Shown here piece by piece: positions 53,238 through 61,184 of a DNA stretch of 64,000 nucleotides. The position numbers and the translations under genes are program-made. This DNA is from Pseudomonas parafulva (GTDB taxonomy: Bacteria > Pseudomonadota > Gammaproteobacteria > Pseudomonadales > Pseudomonadaceae). Numbering within the stretch: the first letter of the stretch is position 1; every line of letters begins with the position of its first letter. The stretch lies in the NCBI RefSeq assembly GCF_002021815.1, contig NZ_CP019952.1:2387001-2451000 (forward strand). Direction: 5' to 3'. A model generated the notes under the pieces. It did not search any database and was not told where the DNA came from. It worked only from the letters and a program-made list of their open reading frames with translations.

Positions 53238-54311
53238 CTACTCCACCTGGCCTTGCCCTGGCGTTGCAATGCGTGCGGTCCAGGCGGCCAAGGGCAGCGG
53301 GGGTTGCTGGAAGACGATGCGGCGCCAGATCAACCTCAGTGCCTGCCCGTCGAACAGATCGCGCGGGCCGCTGACGGTGTGCACGGCCGGCTGCTGCGTC
53401 TGCCAGCGGCCCTGCTCGCCCTTCCGTGCCATGTCGAAGCGGAATGTGTAGTTGCCCGGCGTACCCATGCGCAGGTCGGTCACCACCAGCCGGTCGCCGA
53501 CCTGGTCGTAGCGCAGCCAGTCGTCGGTGAACCAGCGCAGCCGCTGGTGCAGCGGATCGTTTGCCAGCACCTGGGCCAATGACAGGTTGCGGTTCAGGCG
53601 CAGCATCTCTGGCGACTGGCGGTCCAACAGGCTACTGACCCCTTCGTAATAGACGCCGTCCGGCGCTTTGGCCAAGACCCGCCAGACCAGGCTGTTGAAC
53701 GCCATGGGCACTGCCCGAACCTCGCTCACAGTCACGCCCTTGGCATCGAGCGCGGCCTGGAAACGGTGTTCTGCCAGGGTACGGCTGGCAAGGCCTAAGC
53801 CCAGGTACGTGGTGCTCAAAACCAGCGCCACGGCCATGAACCGTAGTGCGCGGGCATGGGTGCCACGCACGGCGGCGTAGGCCACCGCCACCAGCAACGG
53901 TACGGTATACACAGGATCGATGATGAACACGGCCGCCCAGCTTTGCGGGGTCACGTGCAAGGGCCAGAGCAGCTGGGTGCCGTACACGGTGAACGCGTCG
54001 AGCACAGGGTGGGTCACCAAGACCAGCCAGAACGTCAGGAATAAGCGGGACAGCGTATAGCCTTTGTCCGGCCAGGCCCTGTTCACCAGCCATGCCAGAA
54101 GCGCTGCCAGCGCGGTCAGCACGAACACTGAGTGGGAAAAGCCACGGTGGTAGGTCATCTGCGAGACCGGGTCGGCATAGCGGATGATCACGTCCAGGTC
54201 CGGCAGTGTGGCCAGCGCAGCGCCGTAGACCAGGGCCCGACGGCCCTGAATGCGCCCCAACAATGTGCCTTGCAACGCAGCGCCGAGAACGGCTTGGGTT
54301 ATCGAGTCCAA
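53238..54311 (-). CDS. YdjM-like membrane-bound metal-dependent hydrolase
   Basis: The 357-residue protein has DSITQAVLGAALQGTLLG at its start, then LPDLDVII and TYHRGFSHSVFVLT, the His/Asp motifs of the DUF457/YdjM family, and several membrane segments. E. coli YdjM is LexA-regulated, but no LexA box (CTGT-N8-ACAG) is visible upstream here. TTG 54311 is preferred as start with GAAGG 7 nt upstream; the region upstream to 54464 lacks a good start. A C-terminal ~150-residue extension is of unknown role. Confidence 0.8.
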   Translation of the reverse strand: MDSITQAVLGAALQGTLLGRIQGRRALVYGAALATLPDLDVIIRYADPVSQMTYHRGFSHSVFVLTALAALLAWLVNRAWPDKGYTLSRLFLTFWLVLVTHPVLDAFTVYGTQLLWPLHVTPQSWAAVFIIDPVYTVPLLVAVAYAAVRGTHARALRFMAVALVLSTTYLGLGLASRTLAEHRFQAALDAKGVTVSEVRAVPMAFNSLVWRVLAKAPDGVYYEGVSSLLDRQSPEMLRLNRNLSLAQVLANDPLHQRLRWFTDDWLRYDQVGDRLVVTDLRMGTPGNYTFRFDMARKGEQGRWQTQQPAVHTVSGPRDLFDGQALRLIWRRIVFQQPPLPLAAWTARIATPGQGQVE

Positions 54312-54534
54312 AACAAAGCCTTCGTCAGGAGGGTGTCGGGCCACGCTACCTGCTTGCGGGGCGCTTGCGCAATCGGCGCACCGTGCGCACGCTCGCGCTG
54401 GAAACAGCTTGCAAAGAAGCTGACCCGCCGGCGGGTAATATTTCTTACATATGACCTGCAGCATTTGATAGAACTACGCCACGCTTCTTGTACGTTCCCG
54501 CGCCTTGACCACTTTCGAGACCCCCAAACTCCGT

Positions 54535-55479
54535 ATGTCTACCCGGTTGTTCTCCGCCCTACGCCGCCGTTGGTTCAGCTGGCTGTGCGCTGCCACCTTG
54601 GTGCTCGCCCTGCCCGCCGGGTGCTCGGTCTTGCAGCACAAGGAACGCGAGCTGGTGTTTCGCATCGAGCCCGGCCAGGCCAGCTGGTTCCATGGCCTGC
54701 CCGGCGGTGTTCAGGAGCTGGACCTGCGCCCGCGTACCTTCGCCGAGAACCAGAGCCTGCATGCCTGGTGGTGGCCCGCAAAACGCGCCGATGCCCCGGC
54801 CATTCTTTACCTGCACGGTGTGCGCTGGAACCTTACGGGCCAGCTGTTTCGCATCGAGCAGCTGCACGCCATGGGTTATTCGGTGCTGGCGGTGGACTAT
54901 CGCGGCTTTGGTCGCAGCCGAGGGGATTTGCCTTCGGAAGCCACCGTGTACGAGGACGCTCGCGTGGCTTGGGAGCGTTTCGCCCAACTGCAACCTGATG
55001 CCAGCAAACGCCTGATCTATGGGCACTCCCTGGGTGGGGCCGTGGCGGTCGACCTGGCGCGCACGCTTACCCGTGAAGCCCGAGACACGCGCACCAGCGC
55101 CCCGGCGCGAGGGCTGATCCTGGAGTCCACGTTCACCTCGTTGGGCGATGTGGCAGGCGTGGTCGCCAATACATCGCTGCCGGTGCGCTGGCTGCTGTCG
55201 CAGAAATTCGACTCGCTGGGCAAGATCGGCGACATCGACCTGCCGGTGCTGCTGGTCCATGGCCTGGACGACCGCTACGTGCCCTCGCGTTTCAGCCAGC
55301 AGCTGTTCGAGGCCGCGCGCGAGCCCAAGACGCTGTTGCTGGTGCCGGGTGCAACGCACAACAACAGCATGAGCCTGGCCGGGCAGCGTTACCGCAAGGC
55401 CATCCAGGCCCTGCTCCAGGCGCAGCAGGTCACTGTACCGGCAGGAAATTCATCAGCAGCAGGCTTTGCGCATAATTGA
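54535..55479 (+). CDS. Alpha/beta hydrolase, probable lipoprotein
   Basis: The 314-residue protein starts at ATG 54535 (TTG 54505 is an alternative) and has a lipoprotein signal with lipobox LPAGC, so it is membrane anchored. The alpha/beta hydrolase core has the Ser nucleophile in GHSLGGAVA, an Asp in HGLDDRYVPS and a His in GATHNN. VLAVDYRGFGRSRG is typical of esterase/peptidase-like members. The substrate is unknown. Its last 50 bp overlap the opposing gene at 55430. Confidence 0.86.
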   Translation: MSTRLFSALRRRWFSWLCAATLVLALPAGCSVLQHKERELVFRIEPGQASWFHGLPGGVQELDLRPRTFAENQSLHAWWWPAKRADAPAILYLHGVRWNLTGQLFRIEQLHAMGYSVLAVDYRGFGRSRGDLPSEATVYEDARVAWERFAQLQPDASKRLIYGHSLGGAVAVDLARTLTREARDTRTSAPARGLILESTFTSLGDVAGVVANTSLPVRWLLSQKFDSLGKIGDIDLPVLLVHGLDDRYVPSRFSQQLFEAAREPKTLLLVPGATHNNSMSLAGQRYRKAIQALLQAQQVTVPAGNSSAAGFAHN

Positions 55480-56161
55480 GGCCGATACGGCGGTAACGCT
55501 CGTCGAGCAGCTCGGCCAGCAGGTCGAGGCGGGCAACCACCTTGCCGAACTCCACGGCAAAACTCAGGTTGCTGCCCTCCTCCGAAATTTCATTGGAGAA
55601 CAGCAACAACACACCGTTGGCGTCCTGCCGCTGGCTCAGCATCCAGGTGGCTTTTTCGATGTTGCGCGCGGCGTTGTTGATGAACAACGGGTCGAGGGTG
55701 TCGGTCATGTAGAACGCGGTGCGCCCACCGTGGGCGGTGATCAGCATACTGCCGATGGCGTAGATGAACGCACCCACTCGATCACCGCGAAACTCCGGGC
55801 TCAAGGCATAACTCAAGGCAGCCAGGTCACGTCGATTGCCCAGTTGCGCCAGGGGTTGGCGCTGCTCGATGGCCAGGCGGATCTGGCGCTCGGCCGTGGC
55901 CGCGTCCAGGTAGCCTGAACGTTGCAACTGGTTGGGATTGCGCAGGTACAGCTTGTTCATCAGCAGGTAGAGGCTTTGCAGGTTGTCGCGCATCGACAAG
56001 GTGGCCAGGCGGTCCACACTGGTCTGGAACAGCTCGCTGGGTTTGCCTTCGCCCAGCTGGTTGACGATGTCGCGCCCCTGCTGCTGGGTGCAGGCGCACA
56101 GGCTGGCCAGGGAGCCTGCCAACAGCAGGCGAACTATCGTGGAGCAACTGCACACTACCAT
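55430..56161 (-). CDS. Hypothetical lipoprotein (helical)
   Basis: The 243-residue protein starts at ATG 56161 and has a signal with lipobox LCAC, so it is an exported lipoprotein. The mature part is helical, with LRNPNQLQRSGYLDAATAERQIRLA, YALSPEFRGDRVGAFIYAIGSML and FSNEISEEGSNLSFAVEFG segments. No recognised family or catalytic motif. It converges on the alpha/beta hydrolase gene and shares 50 bp with it. Confidence 0.8.
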   Translation of the reverse strand: MVVCSCSTIVRLLLAGSLASLCACTQQQGRDIVNQLGEGKPSELFQTSVDRLATLSMRDNLQSLYLLMNKLYLRNPNQLQRSGYLDAATAERQIRLAIEQRQPLAQLGNRRDLAALSYALSPEFRGDRVGAFIYAIGSMLITAHGGRTAFYMTDTLDPLFINNAARNIEKATWMLSQRQDANGVLLLFSNEISEEGSNLSFAVEFGKVVARLDLLAELLDERYRRIGLNYAQSLLLMNFLPVQ

Positions 56162-56274
56162 CGGCACCGCTTCATTTTCGGCGGCCACCGCGGGGATCGC
56201 GGCGGCCTGGGCCTAGCATAGAGCCCCGAAAGCCAAAAAAGTGCGGCAAGCGCCAGTCCGTGCAGTGACCTGAG

Positions 56275-57066
56275 TTACATCGCGCCGCGCAGCAGCTCCA
56301 CGACCTGGGCATGCAGGGCCGGGTCACCACAGGCCACCACGCAACCGCCCTGCTGCGCGCTGCTGCCATCCCAGGCGGTGATCACCCCGCCTGCGCCCTC
56401 GATGATGGGCATGAGCGCCTGCACGTCATAGGGCTGCAAGCTGGCTTCGACGATGACATCCACAAAGCCCGACGCCAGCATGCAATAGGCATAGCAATCG
56501 CCACCGTAGCGCATCAGCCGCGCCTGGCTGGCCACGTGCTCGAACGCAGCCTTGCGCGCAGGCGTATCGAACATGTCAGGGGTGGTGCACATCAGCGTGG
56601 CCGCTGCCAGTTCCTTGCAGGCGCGGGTCTTGAGCGCTCGCGTGCCCGACCAGGCACCTTCGGGCGTGCCGATGAACCGTTCGCCGGTAAAGGGCTGGTT
56701 CATCACCCCCACGACTGGCCGGGTACCGTCGTTGAGCGCGATCAGCGTGCCCCACAACGGCAGGCCGGTGATGAAGGCACGGGTGCCGTCGATCGGGTCG
56801 AGCACCCAGGTCAACGGGCTGCTGCCCACGGCCACGCCCGCCTCTTCACCGAGAATGCCATGGTCTGGATAGCGCGCCTGGATCCGCTCGCGCATCGCGT
56901 CCTCGGCCGCCTTGTCGGCGACGGTGACCGGGTCGTACAAGCGACCGCCTTTGTCCTCGACCTCAAGGCTTGCACGAAAGTAAGGCGTGATGGCCGCGCT
57001 CGCAGCATCGGCCAACTGCTCGGCAAACTCACGAAACTCGGCAATCTGTTCGGCGCTCAGGGGCAT
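56275..57066 (-). CDS. hisN: Inositol monophosphatase-family histidinol-phosphatase
   Basis: The 263-residue protein has the Mg-dependent IMPase motifs LGEEAG, LDPIDGTRAFITG (metal site) and GGDCYAYCMLASG followed by QPYDVQALMPIIEGAGG. The set resembles HisN, which dephosphorylates histidinol phosphate, rather than CysQ or SuhB, though family substrate calls are uncertain. Pseudomonads lack the HisB phosphatase domain, so HisN fills that step. Start ATG 57066 is reasonable. It is a single gene. Confidence 0.8.
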   Translation of the reverse strand: MPLSAEQIAEFREFAEQLADAASAAITPYFRASLEVEDKGGRLYDPVTVADKAAEDAMRERIQARYPDHGILGEEAGVAVGSSPLTWVLDPIDGTRAFITGLPLWGTLIALNDGTRPVVGVMNQPFTGERFIGTPEGAWSGTRALKTRACKELAAATLMCTTPDMFDTPARKAAFEHVASQARLMRYGGDCYAYCMLASGFVDVIVEASLQPYDVQALMPIIEGAGGVITAWDGSSAQQGGCVVACGDPALHAQVVELLRGAM

Positions 57067-57280
57067 GGAAATGGGGCCTTGTGCTAGTCAGGGAGGCGGC
57101 ATGATAGCAAACCCGCTGATCGGCATGGCGCCCACAAAACAATATCAATATGGCATCATCGAGCCTTGATTTAGCCAGGACTCGCTCGTTGTACTAGCAT
57201 ACCTGTCACGCACCGATGCCGGCCCAGGATGAGGGCTTGCACCACAGCCGGGTTTCTGCCCTGGCCTCAAGGACGATTCG

Positions 57281-57904
57281 ATGAGCATCAATTCCATTTA
57301 TCCCCAGATCGGCAAGATCATTGCCAGCACCGGCAGCCGCCAGTTCCCCCGCCTGTTGCATGACCTGATTCAGGCTCACCTGTGCATCGACGCCACGCAG
57401 ATCCGCCAGCTGCCACGCTCGCCGAGCGAAACCACCGTGCTCGACGAAACCGTGTTCTCGTGCGATCAAGCCACTGCCACCGCCTCGGGCGACCCATCGC
57501 GCCTGCACCGTATCCGCACCAGCGACGCGCGGGTCGAGATCCGCGTACTGCGCGCCGACACCACCTACGGCTTCTCCGCCCTGGAGCGCAACAGGCTCGA
57601 GGCCATTACACCCTTGGTGCTGCCGATGCTGGAGAAACACCTGCGTGCCCTGCAACCCACCGCGCAGCGCAATAGCCACGAGAGCCTGGAGCAGCGGTTC
57701 ATTGAGCGCCTGGCCCAGACCGGCCTTAAGCTGTCCGAACGCGAGCGCCAGGTCTGCCTTGGGCTGCTGGCCGGTCAAACGGCCCCCGAGCAGGCCGAGC
57801 GGCTTGGCCTGCGCGTGAATACCGTCGAAAGCTACCTGCGCCGGGCCGTGATCAAGCTGGGCATCGGCGGGCGGCATTCGCTGATGCGCTGGATGTACGC
57901 CTAG
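57281..57904 (+). CDS. LuxR-type transcriptional regulator
   Basis: The 207-residue protein has a C-terminal LuxR helix-turn-helix (LSERERQVCLGLLAGQ, VNTVESYLRRAVIKLGI) and an N-terminal ~130 residues with no AHL-binding signature or receiver Asp. Lipopeptide clusters of pseudomonads commonly carry such regulators flanking the NRPS and macAB genes, and this one converges on macB with 33 bp between stops. A role in controlling that cluster is inferred from position. The 57067-57280 upstream region shows nothing clearly identifiable. Confidence 0.82.
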   Translation: MSINSIYPQIGKIIASTGSRQFPRLLHDLIQAHLCIDATQIRQLPRSPSETTVLDETVFSCDQATATASGDPSRLHRIRTSDARVEIRVLRADTTYGFSALERNRLEAITPLVLPMLEKHLRALQPTAQRNSHESLEQRFIERLAQTGLKLSERERQVCLGLLAGQTAPEQAERLGLRVNTVESYLRRAVIKLGIGGRHSLMRWMYA

Positions 57905-57937
57905 GCCAAGCTCCGGTCCAACTGTAGTGCGGGTGGC

Positions 57938-59941
57938 TCAGTCCCGTGCCAGCGCTTCGATGGGGTCCAGTCGAGCCGCATTGCGCGCCGGCACGAAGCC
58001 GAACACCACCCCGATCAAGGTCGAGCAGGCGAACGCCATCACGATCGAGGCCGGAGAAAACACCATTTCCCATTGCTTGACGAACAGTTCGAACAGGTAG
58101 CCCACCGCGTAGGACAGGCCCACGCCCACTAACCCGCCCAACAGGCAGACCATGACCGCTTCGACCAGGAACTGCTGGCGGATGTCGACCTGACGGGCCC
58201 CGACGGCCATGCGTATGCCGATTTCCCGGGTACGTTCGGTCACCGATACCAGCATGATGTTCATCACCCCGATGCCGCCCACCACCAGCGAGATCACCGC
58301 GATCAGCGACAGCAGCAAGGTCAGCGAGCGGCTGGTCTTCTGCACGGTCTGCATGATGCTGTCCAGGTTGTTGGTGAAGAAGTCCTTGCTGCCGTGGCGC
58401 TGCAGCAGTACCCGGCTGACCTCCTCCTCGACCCGCTTGCTGGGCACCCCATCCTTGATCCGCACGCTGATGCTGTCCAGGTGACGCTGTCCCAGCACCC
58501 GCCCGGCGGCAGTCTCGTACGGCACCCAGATGTTCAGCTGGTTGCTGGCCACGAACAGGTTCTTGTTGCGGGCCGTGACGCCGATCACGGTACAGGGCAG
58601 GTTACCGACCAGGATCACTTGCCCAAGGGGGTCGATGGCCGGGCCGAACAGGCGTTCGCGGGTGTTATGGTCGATGACCACCACCTGGGCCTGGCGCCGG
58701 GCATCCTCGGCACTGAACACGATGCCCGCTGCCAGTGGGATGTTGCGCACCTGGAAGTAGTGCTCGCTGACGCCATTGAGCTGTACGTCCACGTCCAGGT
58801 TGCGGTAGCGCACCAGCGTGCCCTGACCGATCACAGGCGTTGCGCTGTCGACGTAATACAAGGCGTTGAGCGCCGCCACATCCGCCGGCACCAAGGTTTC
58901 GATGTTTCTGGCCCGGCTGTCGCCGAAGTTGCTTCCTGAATACACATCGATGGTGTTGCTGCCGATGGCCTGGATGTCCTTGAGTACATACCCCTTGGCC
59001 CCCTCGCCGATAGCTGAAATAGACACCACCGAGGTGATGCCGATGATGATCCCCAGCATGGTCAGCAAGGTACGCATGCGGTGTGACACCAAGGCCAGCC
59101 AAGCCATCTTGAACGCCTCGCGGAACATGCCCAGGCTTGCCAACAGGCGATGCCCACCTGGCCGAGCCGGCGTTGGGGCAACGGCCCGTGCAGGCACCGT
59201 TTCAGGGGCTTTGCGCTGGTCGCTGACGATCTGACCGTCGCTGACTTCGATGATGCGCTCGGCATGTGCGGCCACCTGCGGGTCATGGGTGACCAGGATC
59301 ACGGTGTGGCCCGCGGCGTGCAGCTCCAGCAGGATCTTCATGACTTCCTTGCCGCTGGCGCTGTCCAGCGCGCCTGTGGGTTCGTCTGCCAGGATCACCT
59401 GGCCGCCATTCATCAGGGCCCGGCATATGCTCACCCGCTGCTGCTGGCCTCCGGACAGCTGGCTGGGACGGTGGCGCAAGTGCTCGCCCAGCCCCAGCCG
59501 GCTCAGCAGCGTCTGCGCCTGCTCATGGCGGCGTTGCAGGTCCATCCCGGCGTACACGGCAGGGATCTCGACGTTGTGCAGGGCGTCCAGGTGCGGCAGC
59601 AAGTGGTAGCGCTGGAAGATGAACCCGAAGTGATCGCGGCGCAGAGCGGCCAGCGCATCGGCGTCAAGGTCCCGGGTTTGCTGACCATCGACCCGGTAAC
59701 TGCCAGCGCTGGCATTGTCCAGGCAGCCCAGGATGTTCATCAGCGTGGACTTGCCCGAGCCCGAGGCGCCGATGATGGCCACCAGCTCACCACGGTGAAT
59801 CTGCAGGTCGATACCCTTGAGGGCGAGAAAAGCCCGCTCGCCGGCCTGGAAACTGCGGGTAACGCCCTTCAGGCAAAGCAAGGGCTCCCCCTGCCCTGTT
59901 GCCTGGCTCAGGGGGGCGGTCGGTTGCACATTCATGTTCAT
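57938..59941 (-). CDS. macB: MacB-type ABC exporter (ATPase + permease)
   Basis: The 667-residue protein fuses an N-terminal ATPase (GASGSGKST, LSGGQQQRV, ADEPTGALDS) to a MacB/FtsX permease of four membrane segments with a large periplasmic domain (~300-540). It exports the lipopeptide with MacA and an outer-membrane channel. GGGAG lies 7 nt before ATG 59941, immediately after the macA stop. MacAB pairs sit downstream of lipopeptide NRPS genes in Pseudomonas (for example putisolvin and entolysin loci). Confidence 0.93.
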   Translation of the reverse strand: MNMNVQPTAPLSQATGQGEPLLCLKGVTRSFQAGERAFLALKGIDLQIHRGELVAIIGASGSGKSTLMNILGCLDNASAGSYRVDGQQTRDLDADALAALRRDHFGFIFQRYHLLPHLDALHNVEIPAVYAGMDLQRRHEQAQTLLSRLGLGEHLRHRPSQLSGGQQQRVSICRALMNGGQVILADEPTGALDSASGKEVMKILLELHAAGHTVILVTHDPQVAAHAERIIEVSDGQIVSDQRKAPETVPARAVAPTPARPGGHRLLASLGMFREAFKMAWLALVSHRMRTLLTMLGIIIGITSVVSISAIGEGAKGYVLKDIQAIGSNTIDVYSGSNFGDSRARNIETLVPADVAALNALYYVDSATPVIGQGTLVRYRNLDVDVQLNGVSEHYFQVRNIPLAAGIVFSAEDARRQAQVVVIDHNTRERLFGPAIDPLGQVILVGNLPCTVIGVTARNKNLFVASNQLNIWVPYETAAGRVLGQRHLDSISVRIKDGVPSKRVEEEVSRVLLQRHGSKDFFTNNLDSIMQTVQKTSRSLTLLLSLIAVISLVVGGIGVMNIMLVSVTERTREIGIRMAVGARQVDIRQQFLVEAVMVCLLGGLVGVGLSYAVGYLFELFVKQWEMVFSPASIVMAFACSTLIGVVFGFVPARNAARLDPIEALARD

Positions 59942-59943
59942 GT

Positions 59944-61107
59944 TCAGGCTCCCGAGTCGCCGGTGATCGGCTCGCCAATCACCACACGGTCACCTTCGTT
60001 GAGACCCTGCTCGATCTGTACCCGAACGTTGTTGTTGATCCCCACCACCACCTTGCGCTGCTCGGCGAAGCCCTTGTCATCGAGCACCCGCACGGCGAAG
60101 CTGCCGTCGGCCTCGCGCCCACCCAGTGCTGCCACTGGCACGGTCAGCACCTGCTGCGCGGTGTCGAGTACGATGTGCACTTGCGCCGTCATGGCGATGC
60201 GCAAGCGGTGATCAGGGTTGGGGACTTCGAACAAGGCGTTGTAGAACACAGCGCCCGTTGGCTTGCCGGCCCCGCCCTCTGCCTTGTCGCTGCTCTGGGC
60301 GTAGTGCTGAGGGGCAGGCTCGGTGCCGCGCAGTTTGGCGTAATAGCGTTTGTCTTCCCCCAGGATGGTGAAATACACCTCCTGGCCCGGCGTGATGTGA
60401 ATCACATCCGCTTCCGAGACTTGTGCCTTGACGGTCATGGTGTCCAGGTTGGCCAGCTTGAGCAGCACCGGGGCCAGCTGGTTGGCGATCACCGTCTGCC
60501 CTTCCTGGGTAACGATGCCCACCACGTGGCCTGTGATCGGTGCGCTGATGCGGGTATAGCCCAGGTTGACTCGGGCCGTGTCGATTTCCACCTGGGCGCT
60601 GCGGATCTGCGCATCGAGCGAGCCCACGGCGGCCTGCTGGACCTGATAGTCGGCCTCGGCCTTTTCATATTCCTGGCGCGATACCGAGGCATCGACCTGC
60701 AGCGCCCGATAGCGTTCATAGACCCCTTTGGCCTGCTTGAGTTGGGCCAGGGTCGAGCGGCGCTGGGCCTGCAGCTTCTGCTCGTCCACCTCCGCCTGGC
60801 GCAAGGTGTTGCGCAGCACCAGCGGGTCTATCTCGGCCAGCCACTGGCCTTCGGTCACCTTGTCGCCCAGCTTCACCTTGAGCGATTTCAGCTGACCGGA
60901 TACCTGGGCACCCACATCCACCTGTTTGATCCCTTCGAGCACCCCGGTAGCCAGTACCGCGTTCTCGATGTCGGCGCGCTCGACCTGGGCGGTGATGTAC
61001 TGCGGTGCCTTGGCTGGGGCCTGAACCGCATACAGGCCGATACTCGCCATCACGGCAAGGCCCAGCCCGATGCCCCATTTGCGCAGTTTGGTTTTATCCA
61101 TGGACAC
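59944..61107 (-). CDS. macA: MacA-type periplasmic adaptor
   Basis: The 387-residue protein has an N-terminal membrane anchor (WGIGLGLAVMASIGLYAV), a lipoyl-like segment with GVLEGIKQVDVGAQVSG, a helical hairpin (~95-170), and beta-barrel/membrane-proximal domains (IHITPGQEVYFTILG). It joins MacB to an outer-membrane channel. GTG 61107 is preferred because AAGGA sits 7 nt upstream; ATG 61101 would have 13. It lies 77 bp after the NRPS stop, transcribed with it. Confidence 0.92.
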   Translation of the reverse strand: MSMDKTKLRKWGIGLGLAVMASIGLYAVQAPAKAPQYITAQVERADIENAVLATGVLEGIKQVDVGAQVSGQLKSLKVKLGDKVTEGQWLAEIDPLVLRNTLRQAEVDEQKLQAQRRSTLAQLKQAKGVYERYRALQVDASVSRQEYEKAEADYQVQQAAVGSLDAQIRSAQVEIDTARVNLGYTRISAPITGHVVGIVTQEGQTVIANQLAPVLLKLANLDTMTVKAQVSEADVIHITPGQEVYFTILGEDKRYYAKLRGTEPAPQHYAQSSDKAEGGAGKPTGAVFYNALFEVPNPDHRLRIAMTAQVHIVLDTAQQVLTVPVAALGGREADGSFAVRVLDDKGFAEQRKVVVGINNNVRVQIEQGLNEGDRVVIGEPITGDSGA

Positions 61108-61184
61108 ACGTTATTCCTTTGTTTGACAAGACTGCGCCGAGACCTGGCAACGGCGGGCTCGCCCACCTGCTGCCAGGTAACCGG

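Noticed and set aside
53238..54464. LexA box upstream of the YdjM-like gene
   Set aside because: No CTGT-N8-ACAG palindrome is present in the upstream region.
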